Assembly (NCBI GenBank): GCA_965208965.1
Contig: OZ242384.1
Coordinates: 3,658,001 to 3,722,000 of the forward strand
DNA length: 64,000 nt
From: Bin5 sp965208965
GTDB taxonomy: Bacteria; Chloroflexota; Anaerolineae; Caldilineales; Caldilineaceae
Direction of reading: 5' to 3'
Position numbers and translations under genes: made by a program. The notes beneath the pieces are model-generated. The model was given only the letters and a program-made list of their open reading frames with translations. It ran no database searches and had not been told where the DNA came from. This document shows, one piece after another, positions 7,422-16,056 of this stretch (positions are counted from its first letter, which is position 1; each line of letters opens with the position of its first letter).

Positions 7422-8065
7422 ATCTCTACGCCTAGGACACTCGTGCACGCAGCGCGGGCTGCGATATAGTTGCTCTCGGCAGATGCCTTCAATTCCGTCA
7501 CCTCTGCGTGCATTCTGGAAACATAAGTGTCGTCCTTGAGGTACTTCAGATTGATATCAACGTTAACGAGGGCACTGTTGAGGGCTGCAAAGGCCAGGTG
7601 GGCTGCTGTTGCCGCATCACTGACGACATTGGGATTGCCCTTCTCAGCAACCGGGCAGGTCAGTTCCAGTAGGTCGGCACACATTTCGGCGATCGAGTAG
7701 GGCACCTCTGCGGCCCCGCGTAAAGCGGTCTGCATAGCCTTGGTCCGGGCTGTCTTTTCTTCCGCGGTGGAACGGGGCATTGAGTAACAGGCTGCCACCG
7801 CGCCAAACGCCTCGGAATCCTTGTCTGCGTAGGCCAGAAGATCCGAGCGCATCTCTTCGGTTCGCAGCAGTACTCCGCGCAACTCTTCCTCCACGGCTGC
7901 GTACTTCTTGCGACCGACAGTGAAGTTCAAGACCATGCTGAGCAAAGCGGCCGCCTGACTGCCGGTTAGAGCCGCGGCCGCGCCTCCTCCCGGCGTTGAC
8001 TCACCTGAAGCCAAGTCACTTAGAAAAGTCTCTATCGAAGTCCCAGCTGTATCCGGATTTGTCAC
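7418..8065 (-). CDS. fchA: FchA: methenyltetrahydrofolate cyclohydrolase (cyclodeaminase/cyclohydrolase family)
   Basis: 215 residues, all-helical, of the FTCD_C/FchA family. Family marks are STPGGGAAAA near residue 23, YADKDSEAFGAV near 80 and GNPNVVSDAATAAHLA near 141. It starts at GTG 8065 after GAGAGGTC. Without an FTCD N-terminal domain such proteins open the 5,10-methenyl-THF ring to 10-formyl-THF in the C1 pathway. It is the promoter-proximal gene of a two-gene operon, its stop overlapping the folD start in ATGA. Given the altered active site of FolD, it probably carries the cyclohydrolase step. Formimino-THF cyclodeaminase activity is the alternative. Confidence 0.88.
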   Translation of the reverse strand: MTNPDTAGTSIETFLSDLASGESTPGGGAAAALTGSQAAALLSMVLNFTVGRKKYAAVEEELRGVLLRTEEMRSDLLAYADKDSEAFGAVAACYSMPRSTAEEKTARTKAMQTALRGAAEVPYSIAEMCADLLELTCPVAEKGNPNVVSDAATAAHLAFAALNSALVNVDINLKYLKDDTYVSRMHAEVTELKASAESNYIAARAACTSVLGVEI

Positions 8066-8430
8066 GCTTAGACCTCTCTATAGGAGAGAATCGAGTCAGG
8101 TTTCTCGTTCTCTTCTCTGAAACGCACGGGTAGGGAGCGCTGGAGTCATTGCACTTCCTGTTCTCACTCCCCGACTGCCTACTGGCCCAAATCGATTGTT
8201 TGCACTGCTTCCAATTAAGTTTAGGCAGCAGTGGCCTGCTCTCGCCCAGGAGCGATTATAGCACCCGCCGTGCCAATCAACCAGTCAAGTGCGAAATGTG
8301 GTTGAGCGAGCCGTCGGAAAGACGCGAGGGTAAGAAGCACAGTCAGCTGATATCGGCATTCCTTCAATGAGAGTTGCAGTTACAGTTCTACTGGGCTTCG
8401 GCGAGGCCCGTCATTGAGAAAGGACCTGAC
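8066..8430. other. Intergenic region upstream of fchA, no gene seen
   Basis: 365 bp. An imperfect inverted repeat (GAGAATCGAG at 8092-8101, CTCGTTCTC at 8110-8118) sits ~30 bp upstream of fchA in what would be its leader. It does not match the THF riboswitch consensus I know. No supportable ORF, RNA or clear promoter. Confidence 0.4.
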
Positions 8431-10602
8431 TCAATCGCTTTCCCAAATCCTGACTTCTGCCAACGTCAGCTCCGGTTCCCAAACTCCAACCTGGACGGTT
8501 GGAGTCAGCGTCTCCGAATCATAGACGACAAGCCTGAGTTCGTATTCGCCGGGGGCAAGCTCAGGCGGAAGGCTGATCTGGAACAAGGAATCAATTCCGA
8601 CACTTTGCGTCCAATCGCTTGTAGGCCTGTGCAGCGGATTCCACAGGAGGGAATCTTCCTGAAAGACGATCTCTCCCGCGCGGTCATGCAGACGAATCGA
8701 CACCGAAAAATCGACTTCCAGATCAGGCAAAGTCTCCCAATTCAGTGCGACCCAAAGAGGCTCATCCTTCTTGAGCTCGATTGGACTTGCGGCCGAATAC
8801 TCCTTTGGTCCCTGACCGAGGGCAAGGCCCAACAGTGAAATGCCGCCGTCATATTCGACTTTCAAAGGTTGCATACGCTCGAAGAATGTCCAACGGTGCT
8901 CCAGAGAGATTTCGGTGAAGTTGTGAACTTGGAATTCATCGAAATGCACGGTCTCTTCACGTTGGGCATATTTGTCCAGCAATACAGCGACCCGGCCCGT
9001 GTCATTGCCAATCCAGCCAACATGCACGTTGTTCAACTGGACAACCTTGACTTCCGTCAGATTCTCCATTCCAACAATAGCTGACTCGATTTCAGAAGCT
9101 AGAAAGCCAAGGTCTGGGGTCTCTCTGGGAAAGTAGAAAGTTGAGGCGGCGCCCCTGTAGATGTAGTCAAAGCTGGGATGGTCCAGTGAGTTTGGGATCA
9201 AGTAGAGCTCTTCTTCGCTTGAAGGCAAAGCGTTGAGTGTACGCGCGAAATCCGACCAGGGAACTTCGTAAGCAAACTGAACGCCGCGCTCGAATGCCCA
9301 AGCACCGAAGTAGCTGCGGAATGTGGTAACGCCTTGCACCAATACAACCACTGCCGCGATGGCTCCCAGAGCCACGGCGCTCTCGGTGACTCGAGTCGGG
9401 AAAAGACGTTTCCTTGCGAAATGAAAGGCTTCCCAAAGACCGAAGGCCGTTATCAAATAGACGGCCGGCGTTGCGCCTAGCATTCTCAGGGTGTTCGGGG
9501 CATAGTCTCTCGCTGTAACTGCCGGCAGCAGAAGGAAAGCCATATAGAAAAGTAGGAGTCGGCACGCAGGCCGCTGCCACCGCCACAATGAGATTCCTGC
9601 GCCGAGCCAGAAGAAAGATGCTTCCCACGGATTGAGCATCGGCAAAGCGTTAAAGTTGTGGCGCCAGCTTACGTCTCCCTTGAAGCCAAAGGCTGCCAGA
9701 TGCCAGACCAAGTTATCCAGGAAGACTCCCAATGCGTTTCCCTGGTTAACATGGGGCTGAAGAACAGAGATCGCGTTACTGCGCAAAAAGAAGTGTTCAG
9801 GATGAGTAGCAAAAAAGACAAAAATCGGCGCAGCCACCAGAAGTGCCGTGCCCCCGAAGTTGAGAATCCAGGGAAGCTCTGACCTCAGGTTTCGCGGGCC
9901 CGTAAGTCTGCGGGGTATCAGAAAGCTCAAGCCCAACGCGAGGAATAGAAATGGCGTGAAGCGCGCAGGGATGTAAGTGTACTGAACCAGACCGGCGCAG
10001 ACACCGGCCAGTGTAACCGCCCACCAGCTTCTCTCCCTCCAGCCCCACCAGAGCAAGGCCAGGCACAGTGAAGTCAACAGGAGCAAGTGATTGGCCCTAA
10101 AGACCGTACGTCCCAGAACCGTTTGTCCAATCGACACAGCCATCAGGCTGGCGGCAACCCCACCGATGAACATACCTCGCCAGGATGTGGCTGCGCCTGT
10201 TTCATCTCTTCCGAAGAGCAGCCGGCCTAGCCAGAAAACGACAAAGACAGTTCCGGCATTGGCCAGTGCGGTGGGCAGGCGCAACGCCAGGTCAGTTTGG
10301 TCCAGAAGAGAAATCGAGAGCGCAATCAGGTACACGACCAGACCTTCATGGCCGCTGAACTCGGAAGGAAAGAAAACGGCATGTTCACCGTTCAGGACGC
10401 GCAGGGCGTCAACCCCGTTCAATGCCTCGCTGACCTGAATCCCTGCCGGCAACTCGTCAAGCCTGTAGAGACGGAGCATGACGACAGCAATAGTCAAGAA
10501 CGCTAAGATAGTGAACGTAGTGAGACGGAAGAAACGGCGACTTGCCCTTCGCCTATCTGGACTATCTTCAGATTGAACGGCCGCCATCACGCTCTCGAAC
10601 AT
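8431..10602 (-). CDS. GT-C-type membrane glycosyltransferase (family 39-like) with C-terminal exported domain
   Basis: 723 residues. A short basic cytosolic start is followed by about ten membrane segments over residues ~27-420. An acidic first loop (LYRLDELPAGIQVSEALNG, residues 47-65) fits the GT-C catalytic-loop position, where such enzymes take sugar from a polyprenyl-phosphate donor. After the last membrane helix (VALGAIAAVVVLVQGV) come ~300 residues predicted outside. They include a beta-rich C-terminal part with LPPELAPGEYELRLVVYD, very like the end of the other membrane protein at 16.1-18.4 kb. Acceptor and sugar are unknown. It stands alone on the minus strand. Confidence 0.65.
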   Translation of the reverse strand: MFESVMAAVQSEDSPDRRRASRRFFRLTTFTILAFLTIAVVMLRLYRLDELPAGIQVSEALNGVDALRVLNGEHAVFFPSEFSGHEGLVVYLIALSISLLDQTDLALRLPTALANAGTVFVVFWLGRLLFGRDETGAATSWRGMFIGGVAASLMAVSIGQTVLGRTVFRANHLLLLTSLCLALLWWGWRERSWWAVTLAGVCAGLVQYTYIPARFTPFLFLALGLSFLIPRRLTGPRNLRSELPWILNFGGTALLVAAPIFVFFATHPEHFFLRSNAISVLQPHVNQGNALGVFLDNLVWHLAAFGFKGDVSWRHNFNALPMLNPWEASFFWLGAGISLWRWQRPACRLLLFYMAFLLLPAVTARDYAPNTLRMLGATPAVYLITAFGLWEAFHFARKRLFPTRVTESAVALGAIAAVVVLVQGVTTFRSYFGAWAFERGVQFAYEVPWSDFARTLNALPSSEEELYLIPNSLDHPSFDYIYRGAASTFYFPRETPDLGFLASEIESAIVGMENLTEVKVVQLNNVHVGWIGNDTGRVAVLLDKYAQREETVHFDEFQVHNFTEISLEHRWTFFERMQPLKVEYDGGISLLGLALGQGPKEYSAASPIELKKDEPLWVALNWETLPDLEVDFSVSIRLHDRAGEIVFQEDSLLWNPLHRPTSDWTQSVGIDSLFQISLPPELAPGEYELRLVVYDSETLTPTVQVGVWEPELTLAEVRIWESD

Positions 10603-11084
10603 TGATTTCGCTCCATGGAGGGCCTAAGGATCCCCCAGGTCAAGGCAATTTGTTCGAGGCCACCCGGGGAGCGGGCCTTGCGACAAACGACATTTTCTCA
10701 CAATAGTGCAGGGATTCCAGATTCATAAGAGCCTGAAAAACTGTATTCTCAGTCCGGCCGTAGGCCAACGAACTGCCCTTGGCGCTTCGGCGCCTGTTGC
10801 CTTCCAAAACCTGGCATTCTTCTATAGCCATCGCGCAGATTATTAGCTCCGCTTCATGCTCGCGCATAGCCGACTGAAGTTTAGGGAAGGGAGCTCCCAT
10901 CCAGTCACAACATGTGGCAATATAGCTCCCTGGGTCATTGACAGTTCGGGTCTCCTTTAGTAACCTGCCACTACTTGAAGAAGGACGGGAAGCATCCTTC
11001 AGTCGCTTTTCCGAACATGTCGACGGCGCGGAAATCTTCCGGCTTAGGGACTTCACAGCATAACTTAAAGAGGGCGGCTCTATT
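10603..11084. other. Intergenic region between divergent genes, no supportable gene
   Basis: 482 bp between the starts of the membrane glycosyltransferase (minus) and the MDR dehydrogenase (plus). It must hold both promoters, but I cannot fix either. A minus-strand open frame crosses it, but has no recognisable domain and runs into the MDR gene antisense. A GC hairpin (CTTGGCGCTTCGGCGCC, around 10776) is the only clear structure. Confidence 0.4.
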
Positions 11085-12092
11085 ATGAAGAGTAGCGTGC
11101 TAATTTGTACGGCCCAGCAGCAATTCTCGCTCCGGGAATTCGATATTCCCAAGCTCGCGTCCTCGGATCTGCTGATTCGCTGTGGCAGGTCCGGTGTCAG
11201 CGTAGGCACAGAATTCGCTGTGATCCGCAACAAAATCAGCTATGGCCCCTACCCGATTTGTACAGGCTATCAGGCCGTTGGCTACGTGGAGGAAGTTGGC
11301 GCCGGTGTAACGAAATTCGATGTTGGCGACAAGGTCTACTACCGCCGCAACTATATTCCCATGCGCGTCAACGGTCAGCCTGTGACGATCTGTTCAGGCA
11401 CCCATGCCTCCTATGCCCTGATGCCGGAGGATGCGGAGGTCGAACGTTTGCCCGTTGGGGTAGATGACGCTACGGCGGCGCTCTTTGTCATGCCCGCAGT
11501 CGGCTACAACGCCGTAGATATGGCGGGCGTCCAGATGGGCGACGTTGTTGCATTTCACGCCGTTGGACTGATCGGTCTGGGAGCCCTGGCCGCCGCGCGC
11601 CTGCGCGGCGCAGTAACCATAGCTATCGACCTCAATGAGAGTCGTCTGGAGAAGGCTAAGGAGTTGGGGGCAACGCATACGATCAACGCGAACGGCATGT
11701 CTCCGGGCGAGCTTACCGCGCGCGTCCAGGAGATTCAACCTGGCGGCGCCGATGTGGTTTTCGAAGGCAGCGGGAACCCCTCTTGCCTTGATCTCGCGTT
11801 CCCACTGGCGCGCCTGCGGGGGAAATTCGTCTTCCTGGGTCACTATGGAAAGGAGCCGGTCTCCTTCAACTACCTCGTGCCTCACGGCAAGCAGCTTACC
11901 GCGTTCTTTCCGTGCAACGATGGGTTGGTTCCGTGCCGGGAGGCGGTGCTGCGAAATATCGCTACAGGCGCCATCCCATGGGAGAAGACGATTACACACC
12001 GGGTGGACGCCTCGGAGGCGCCGGAGCTGTATGCGAAAATAAATCGGGATGAGCTGCCGGATCTCTTCGGCGCAGTGATTCGCTGGAGTTGA
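11085..12092 (+). CDS. MDR-superfamily dehydrogenase lacking the catalytic Cys
   Basis: 335 residues with a GroES-like N-terminal half and a Rossmann half (AFHAVGLIGLGALAAARL near 155, acidic end AIDLNESR near 185). The usual zinc-ligand segment CGICGTD reads SGVSVGTEF near residue 38, as in BchC-type and some sugar-modifying MDR enzymes. The GHE motif is replaced by TGYQAVGYVEEVG. It may oxidise a polyol or sugar hydroxyl without the classic catalytic zinc. It begins a same-strand run with the epimerase, enolase-family, DJ-1 and HAD genes. Substrate unknown. Confidence 0.8.
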   Translation: MKSSVLICTAQQQFSLREFDIPKLASSDLLIRCGRSGVSVGTEFAVIRNKISYGPYPICTGYQAVGYVEEVGAGVTKFDVGDKVYYRRNYIPMRVNGQPVTICSGTHASYALMPEDAEVERLPVGVDDATAALFVMPAVGYNAVDMAGVQMGDVVAFHAVGLIGLGALAAARLRGAVTIAIDLNESRLEKAKELGATHTINANGMSPGELTARVQEIQPGGADVVFEGSGNPSCLDLAFPLARLRGKFVFLGHYGKEPVSFNYLVPHGKQLTAFFPCNDGLVPCREAVLRNIATGAIPWEKTITHRVDASEAPELYAKINRDELPDLFGAVIRWS

Positions 12093-12357
12093 CCTGCTGT
12101 CAAGTCTGCGATTGACCTGTGCGAGAGTAGCCATGCAGGTAGAGCCGGTTCGGCCGGTACAGGAGAACCGGGCGACCAGACCGCCCTCTCACTGTAAAAT
12201 CTCGTCCTCCGCTTGGCATCCGGCATGCAACGGTTCCCTTACATTCACCGGAACAAGAGTGACGCCTCCTGTGAAAGGCCGCCTGACCAGTGGTAAAAGG
12301 ACGCAGATGTCCTCATTGGAGTAATTGCATGCTCGCCTGGAAAGAAGAGTAGCGAAA

Positions 12358-13215
12358 ATGGGTAGAATTCTCATCACAGGTACAAGTGGATTCATAGGAA
12401 GTGCGCTGGCAAAATCGATCGCACGAGACACGGAGTACGAGCTGGTCTGCCTTTCCCGTACCCCAACCGACGTGCCAGGTGCGACGAATCTAAAGGGAGA
12501 TTTTTCGGACCCCAATACGCTTCGTTTGCTGGACTCCTTTGAGGGAGTTGACGTTCTGATTCATCTTGCCGCTGTGACGGGCGGGTGCACCGAGGAGGAG
12601 GGCCTGCGCGTCAATGTCGCAGGGACCCACCACCTTCTGCGTTACCTCATCGACCGCGGATGCGAAAAGTTCGTCCTGGCAAGTTCCATCGCCGCGGTCG
12701 GAATGCAATCGGTCGACTTCCGCCCACTCCAGCTTCCTATGCCCGACGAACACCCCTGTCTGGACCGTGACGGCTACGGTTTCTCCAAGTACATGATGGA
12801 AGAGGTAACCAGATACCTGTCCAGGCAGAATGGGTCCCTCGACTTTATCAACCTGCGGTTGGCCAGCATCGCACCGGACGATCGTCAACTGGCGCCGGCC
12901 GAACCCGGACCCGTGCCAATCTGGGGGATGGGCAAGATCTCGGTAATGTTTCTGAGTGATACCCTCCGTTGTCTGATGGCTGCGGTCGAGGCGCCGTTCA
13001 AACCCGGCGTGCGGATTCTCAACGCAGTTGGTGGTCAAGCCTGCACTGCCGTTCCAGTTCCGGAGCTGCTGCGCTCTTGGTACGGCAGTGATGCCGACGC
13101 CATCGACTTTTCCCACTATGAACAGCACGGCCGCGAGAAGGATCCCGTGTACGACATGTCAGGGATACGGGAAGAGCTTGGCTTTGTGCCGCAAATGCCG
13201 ATTTTGGGAGACTGA
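12358..13215 (+). CDS. NAD-dependent epimerase/dehydratase (extended SDR)
   Basis: 285 residues from ATG 12358, chosen because GGAAAGAAGAG lies just upstream. The frame is open back to 12325. The nucleotide motif GTSGFIGSALA is at residues 8-18, the active-site Ser region is VLASSIAAVGM near 113, and the YxxxK pair is in DGYGFSKYMMEEV near 140. The C-terminal substrate domain is shortish for the family. It likely oxidises/epimerises a free or activated sugar. It lies four bases-plus upstream of the enolase-family gene, in the same apparent operon. Confidence 0.85.
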   Translation: MGRILITGTSGFIGSALAKSIARDTEYELVCLSRTPTDVPGATNLKGDFSDPNTLRLLDSFEGVDVLIHLAAVTGGCTEEEGLRVNVAGTHHLLRYLIDRGCEKFVLASSIAAVGMQSVDFRPLQLPMPDEHPCLDRDGYGFSKYMMEEVTRYLSRQNGSLDFINLRLASIAPDDRQLAPAEPGPVPIWGMGKISVMFLSDTLRCLMAAVEAPFKPGVRILNAVGGQACTAVPVPELLRSWYGSDADAIDFSHYEQHGREKDPVYDMSGIREELGFVPQMPILGD

Positions 13216-13221
13216 GGTGAA

Positions 13222-14310
13222 ATGAAGATTACACAGATTCGCACGGAACACTACCGGATCCCACTGCCGGTCGTCCTGTCAGACTCCACACACGGTGACA
13301 TCTCCCACTTCGGACTAATCGTGACGCGTATCGGCACTTCCGGCGGCTTGGAAGGAATGGGTTATACCTACTGTGTCGGAGATATTGGCGGGTCTGCAAT
13401 TCTGGCTCTGATCCGCGACGACCTGGCGCCTTGTCTAATCGGCGAAGACGCCGACCGGATAGAACGCCTGTGGGACCGAATGTGCTGGCACGTGCACTTT
13501 GTCGGGCGGGGTGGGGCGGCCTCATTTGCTTTGGCTGCCCTGGACATCGGCCTTTGGGATCTGCGCGGTAAAGCCCGGGAGGAACCTTGGTGGCGGCAGT
13601 TCGGTGGCCATGATCCCCGGGTCCCCGTCTACGCCGGCGGCATCGACCTTCAGTTCTCGTTGGATGCCCTGCTGAAACAGGCAGATGAATTTCAGGCGCA
13701 GGGCTTTCGCGCCATAAAGATGAAAGTTGGCCGCGATCAGCTTTCAGAAGACGTCGAGCGAGTGGCGGCGATGCGCAGCCACTTGGGGGCGGACTTTCCC
13801 CTCATGGCCGACGCAAATATGCGCTGGCGGGTGGATGAGGCCATTCGCGCCGCCCGCGGCATGGCGGAGTACAATCTTTTCTGGCTGGAGGAGCCTATTA
13901 TTCCCGATGACGTTGCGGGCCATGCACGCATCGCACGTGAAGGAGGTCTTCCGATCGCTACCGGAGAGAATTTCCATACTGTGTATGAATTTCAGCAGAT
14001 GATTGCCCACGGCGCCATCTCCTTTCCTGAGCCGGACGTGGCCACCCTGGGGGGAGTTACGCCCTGGCTCAAAGTGGCCCACCTGGCCGAGGCCTGCAAC
14101 TTGCCAATAACCACGCACGGCGTCCATGACCTTCAAGTGCATCTCTTGGCCGCGATTCCAAACAGCTCCTACCTCGAGGCACATGGGTTTGGACTGGATC
14201 GCTTCATTCGGAACCCGTTGCACATCGAAGAAGGGGCGGCGATTGCCCCCGATCGCGCTGGGCATGGCATCGAATTTGACTGGGATGCGCTTCAAAAGCA
14301 CAGAGTTTGA
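13222..14310 (+). CDS. Enolase-superfamily (mandelate racemase-type) sugar-acid dehydratase
   Basis: 362 residues. An N-terminal capping domain (residues 1-120) is followed by a TIM barrel with KxK in AIKMKVG near 167, metal ligands Asp in MADANMRW near 195, Glu in WLEEPI near 221 and Glu in ATGENFH near 247, then a Asp in EPDVATLGG and His in TTHGVHDLQVH near 297. That set fits the mandelate-racemase subgroup, whose members mostly dehydrate aldonic/aldaric acids. It begins 6 bp after the epimerase stop and is followed by DJ-1/PfpI. The specific acid is not readable. Confidence 0.88.
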   Translation: MKITQIRTEHYRIPLPVVLSDSTHGDISHFGLIVTRIGTSGGLEGMGYTYCVGDIGGSAILALIRDDLAPCLIGEDADRIERLWDRMCWHVHFVGRGGAASFALAALDIGLWDLRGKAREEPWWRQFGGHDPRVPVYAGGIDLQFSLDALLKQADEFQAQGFRAIKMKVGRDQLSEDVERVAAMRSHLGADFPLMADANMRWRVDEAIRAARGMAEYNLFWLEEPIIPDDVAGHARIAREGGLPIATGENFHTVYEFQQMIAHGAISFPEPDVATLGGVTPWLKVAHLAEACNLPITTHGVHDLQVHLLAAIPNSSYLEAHGFGLDRFIRNPLHIEEGAAIAPDRAGHGIEFDWDALQKHRV

Positions 14311-14327
14311 CTGGAGAATACGTCAAA

Positions 14328-14945
14328 ATGGAAAAATCAATTGAGGGAAAGTCTGTAGCGGTCCTCACTGCGCATGAGTTTGAGGATATCGAAGTTATGT
14401 ACACAGTTCTGCAGTTGAGCCAGGCTGGCGCCGACGTCGTGGTTGGCACCCTGCCTCAGACGGCCCTCGGCCACTTTCACGGCCGTCCGGCCTGGCCGGA
14501 AAAGCCCATCACTGGCAGGTTCGGGCACACGATTCCCTTCGACGTCCTTGCTGTAGGCAATCGCTACTCGGTTCAGAGCATCTGGGAAATGAAGCCCGAG
14601 GAGTTCGACGCGGCAGTGTTTCCCGGTGGACTCGCCCCGGACTTCCTTCGCATTGATGACAAGACTTTGGAGTTCGCCGCCGCAATCCACCGATCAGGAA
14701 AAGTCTTGGCCGCCATCTGTCACGGACCGCAGGTGTTGATCTCGCTTGACCGCCAAAAGGGGACCGACAGTGTCGCCGGCCGCAACGTCACGGCCTACTG
14801 CGCGGTTACGGACGATCTGCTCAACGCCGGCGCTGTCTACCATGATGTGCCGGCGATTACCGATGGCAATGTTGTTACTGGGCGTGTCCCTGATGACCTG
14901 CCCGAATTCTGCGACGCTATCATCGAAGCGCTGACATCTTCCTGA
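14328..14945 (+). CDS. DJ-1/PfpI-family protein
   Basis: 205 residues from ATG 14328, chosen because GGAGA (14312-14316) precedes it. A TTG at 14307 overlaps the previous stop and is less likely. The fold signature is AVLTAHEFEDIEV at the start (first acidic residue Glu), PGGLAPDFLR near 106, and the nucleophile elbow LAAICHGPQVL with Cys near 132 followed by His. The motif resembles PfpI-type hydratase/deglycase proteins. The family includes deglycases, glyoxalases and chaperones. In this run of sugar-acid genes an aldehyde-detoxifying role is possible but not shown. Confidence 0.85.
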   Translation: MEKSIEGKSVAVLTAHEFEDIEVMYTVLQLSQAGADVVVGTLPQTALGHFHGRPAWPEKPITGRFGHTIPFDVLAVGNRYSVQSIWEMKPEEFDAAVFPGGLAPDFLRIDDKTLEFAAAIHRSGKVLAAICHGPQVLISLDRQKGTDSVAGRNVTAYCAVTDDLLNAGAVYHDVPAITDGNVVTGRVPDDLPEFCDAIIEALTSS

Positions 14946-15056
14946 GGCACGCTGCCGTCCGCCCAAAAAAAGACTTGCCGCTCAAACATGGCATCCCCCT
15001 GCTGAAGCGAGTCCCTGTACACCTAGTCGTTTGACCAAACAGCAACTGGAGAGACT

Positions 15057-15773
15057 ATGGATTTCTCAGCAGTCAAAGCCTTGACATTCGACATTTTTGG
15101 AACGGTGGTGGACTGGAGGGGGTCCATCATTGGCGAAGGGGAAAGCGTCTGGACAGACAAGGGCGTGGATGTAGACTGGCCCCAGTTTGCAGACAGTTGG
15201 CGGGGCGGTTACGGACCCTCCATGCAGCGGGTGCGGGCAGGGGAACTTCCCTGGATGAACATCGACGCGCTGCACCGCCTGATCCTTGATGATCTTCTGA
15301 AGGAATATCAGGTTTCTGGGCTATCTGAGGCCGATAAAGTACAGTTGAACAAAGTTTGGCACCGGCTCAATCCGTGGCCGGACGTCGCTTCCGGTCTCGC
15401 GCGCCTGCGAAAACGGTTCATCGTGGCCGCCCTGTCCAACGGAAATGTGGCCCTCCTGGTAAACATGGCGCGTCATGGAGGCCTCTGCTGGGACTGCGTT
15501 CTTTCCGCGGAGCTGGCGAGGCAGTATAAACCGGACCCTGAGGTCTACCAGACTGCGGCCGCGCTCCTCGGGTTGGAGCCGCACGAGGTCATGATGGTCG
15601 CCGCCCACAACGGTGACTTGAAAGGATCGAAATCGGTCGGTTTCAGGACCGCATTCGTCCACAGGCCGCGGGAATTCGGTCCTGAGCAGAAGACAGACTT
15701 GGCTGCCGATCCCTCTGTTGACCTGGTTGCCGAAGATTTCAATGATCTCGCAGATCGCCTTGGAATTCAGTGA
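15057..15773 (+). CDS. HAD-superfamily hydrolase, haloacid dehalogenase type II
   Basis: 238 residues. Motif I is FDIFGTVVDW with the nucleophile Asp12. Position +2 is Phe rather than Asp, as in 2-haloacid dehalogenases rather than phosphatases. Motif II is ALSNGN near 128, the Lys region is YKPDPEVYQ near 160, and motif III is MMVAAHNGDLKGSKSVG near 180. This fits L-2-haloacid dehalogenase-like enzymes, which replace halogen by hydroxyl on a 2-halo acid. Some members act on other substrates. It is separated by 111 bp from the DJ-1 gene and may have its own promoter. Confidence 0.87.
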   Translation: MDFSAVKALTFDIFGTVVDWRGSIIGEGESVWTDKGVDVDWPQFADSWRGGYGPSMQRVRAGELPWMNIDALHRLILDDLLKEYQVSGLSEADKVQLNKVWHRLNPWPDVASGLARLRKRFIVAALSNGNVALLVNMARHGGLCWDCVLSAELARQYKPDPEVYQTAAALLGLEPHEVMMVAAHNGDLKGSKSVGFRTAFVHRPREFGPEQKTDLAADPSVDLVAEDFNDLADRLGIQ

Positions 15774-16056
15774 CTCTAGGTACCTTTGAGTACCGGGAAT
15801 CCGAGAAAGTCCTCCGGAGCAGACGCTCAACAAGCCGCGGCCGCTGCTGCAGACCTGAGATTCTCTGATCGTTCCACGGAAGCCTCACACCAAAATGTCT
15901 CCGTCTGACGACCGAAAATCGGGCAAGCTGGATTGGTTTCTTACCACGCCCGGTTCCATACCTGTGAGTCCTCACTCTTGCGCATCTGCTCTCCGACAAG
16001 GCAGCGGCGCCACTTTCCTTCTGCCGAATGCAGAGCCAAATAAGTAAAATGAAATC
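15774..16056. other. Intergenic region, only a small hairpin seen
   Basis: 283 bp. GGTAC-CTTTGA-GTACC at 15780-15795 follows the HAD stop but lacks a T-run, so a terminator is doubtful. Nothing else recognised. Confidence 0.35.

Noticed and set aside
8090..8118. Possible THF riboswitch upstream of fchA
   Set aside because: Only an imperfect inverted repeat is present; the conserved core of known THF riboswitches could not be matched.
8149..8370. 73-residue plus-strand open frame
   Set aside because: No clear ribosome site, no known small-protein motif, and crosses the leader of fchA.
10640..11233. 197-residue minus-strand open frame in an otherwise empty gap
   Set aside because: No recognisable domain, runs antisense into the MDR gene, Ser/Arg-rich composition.
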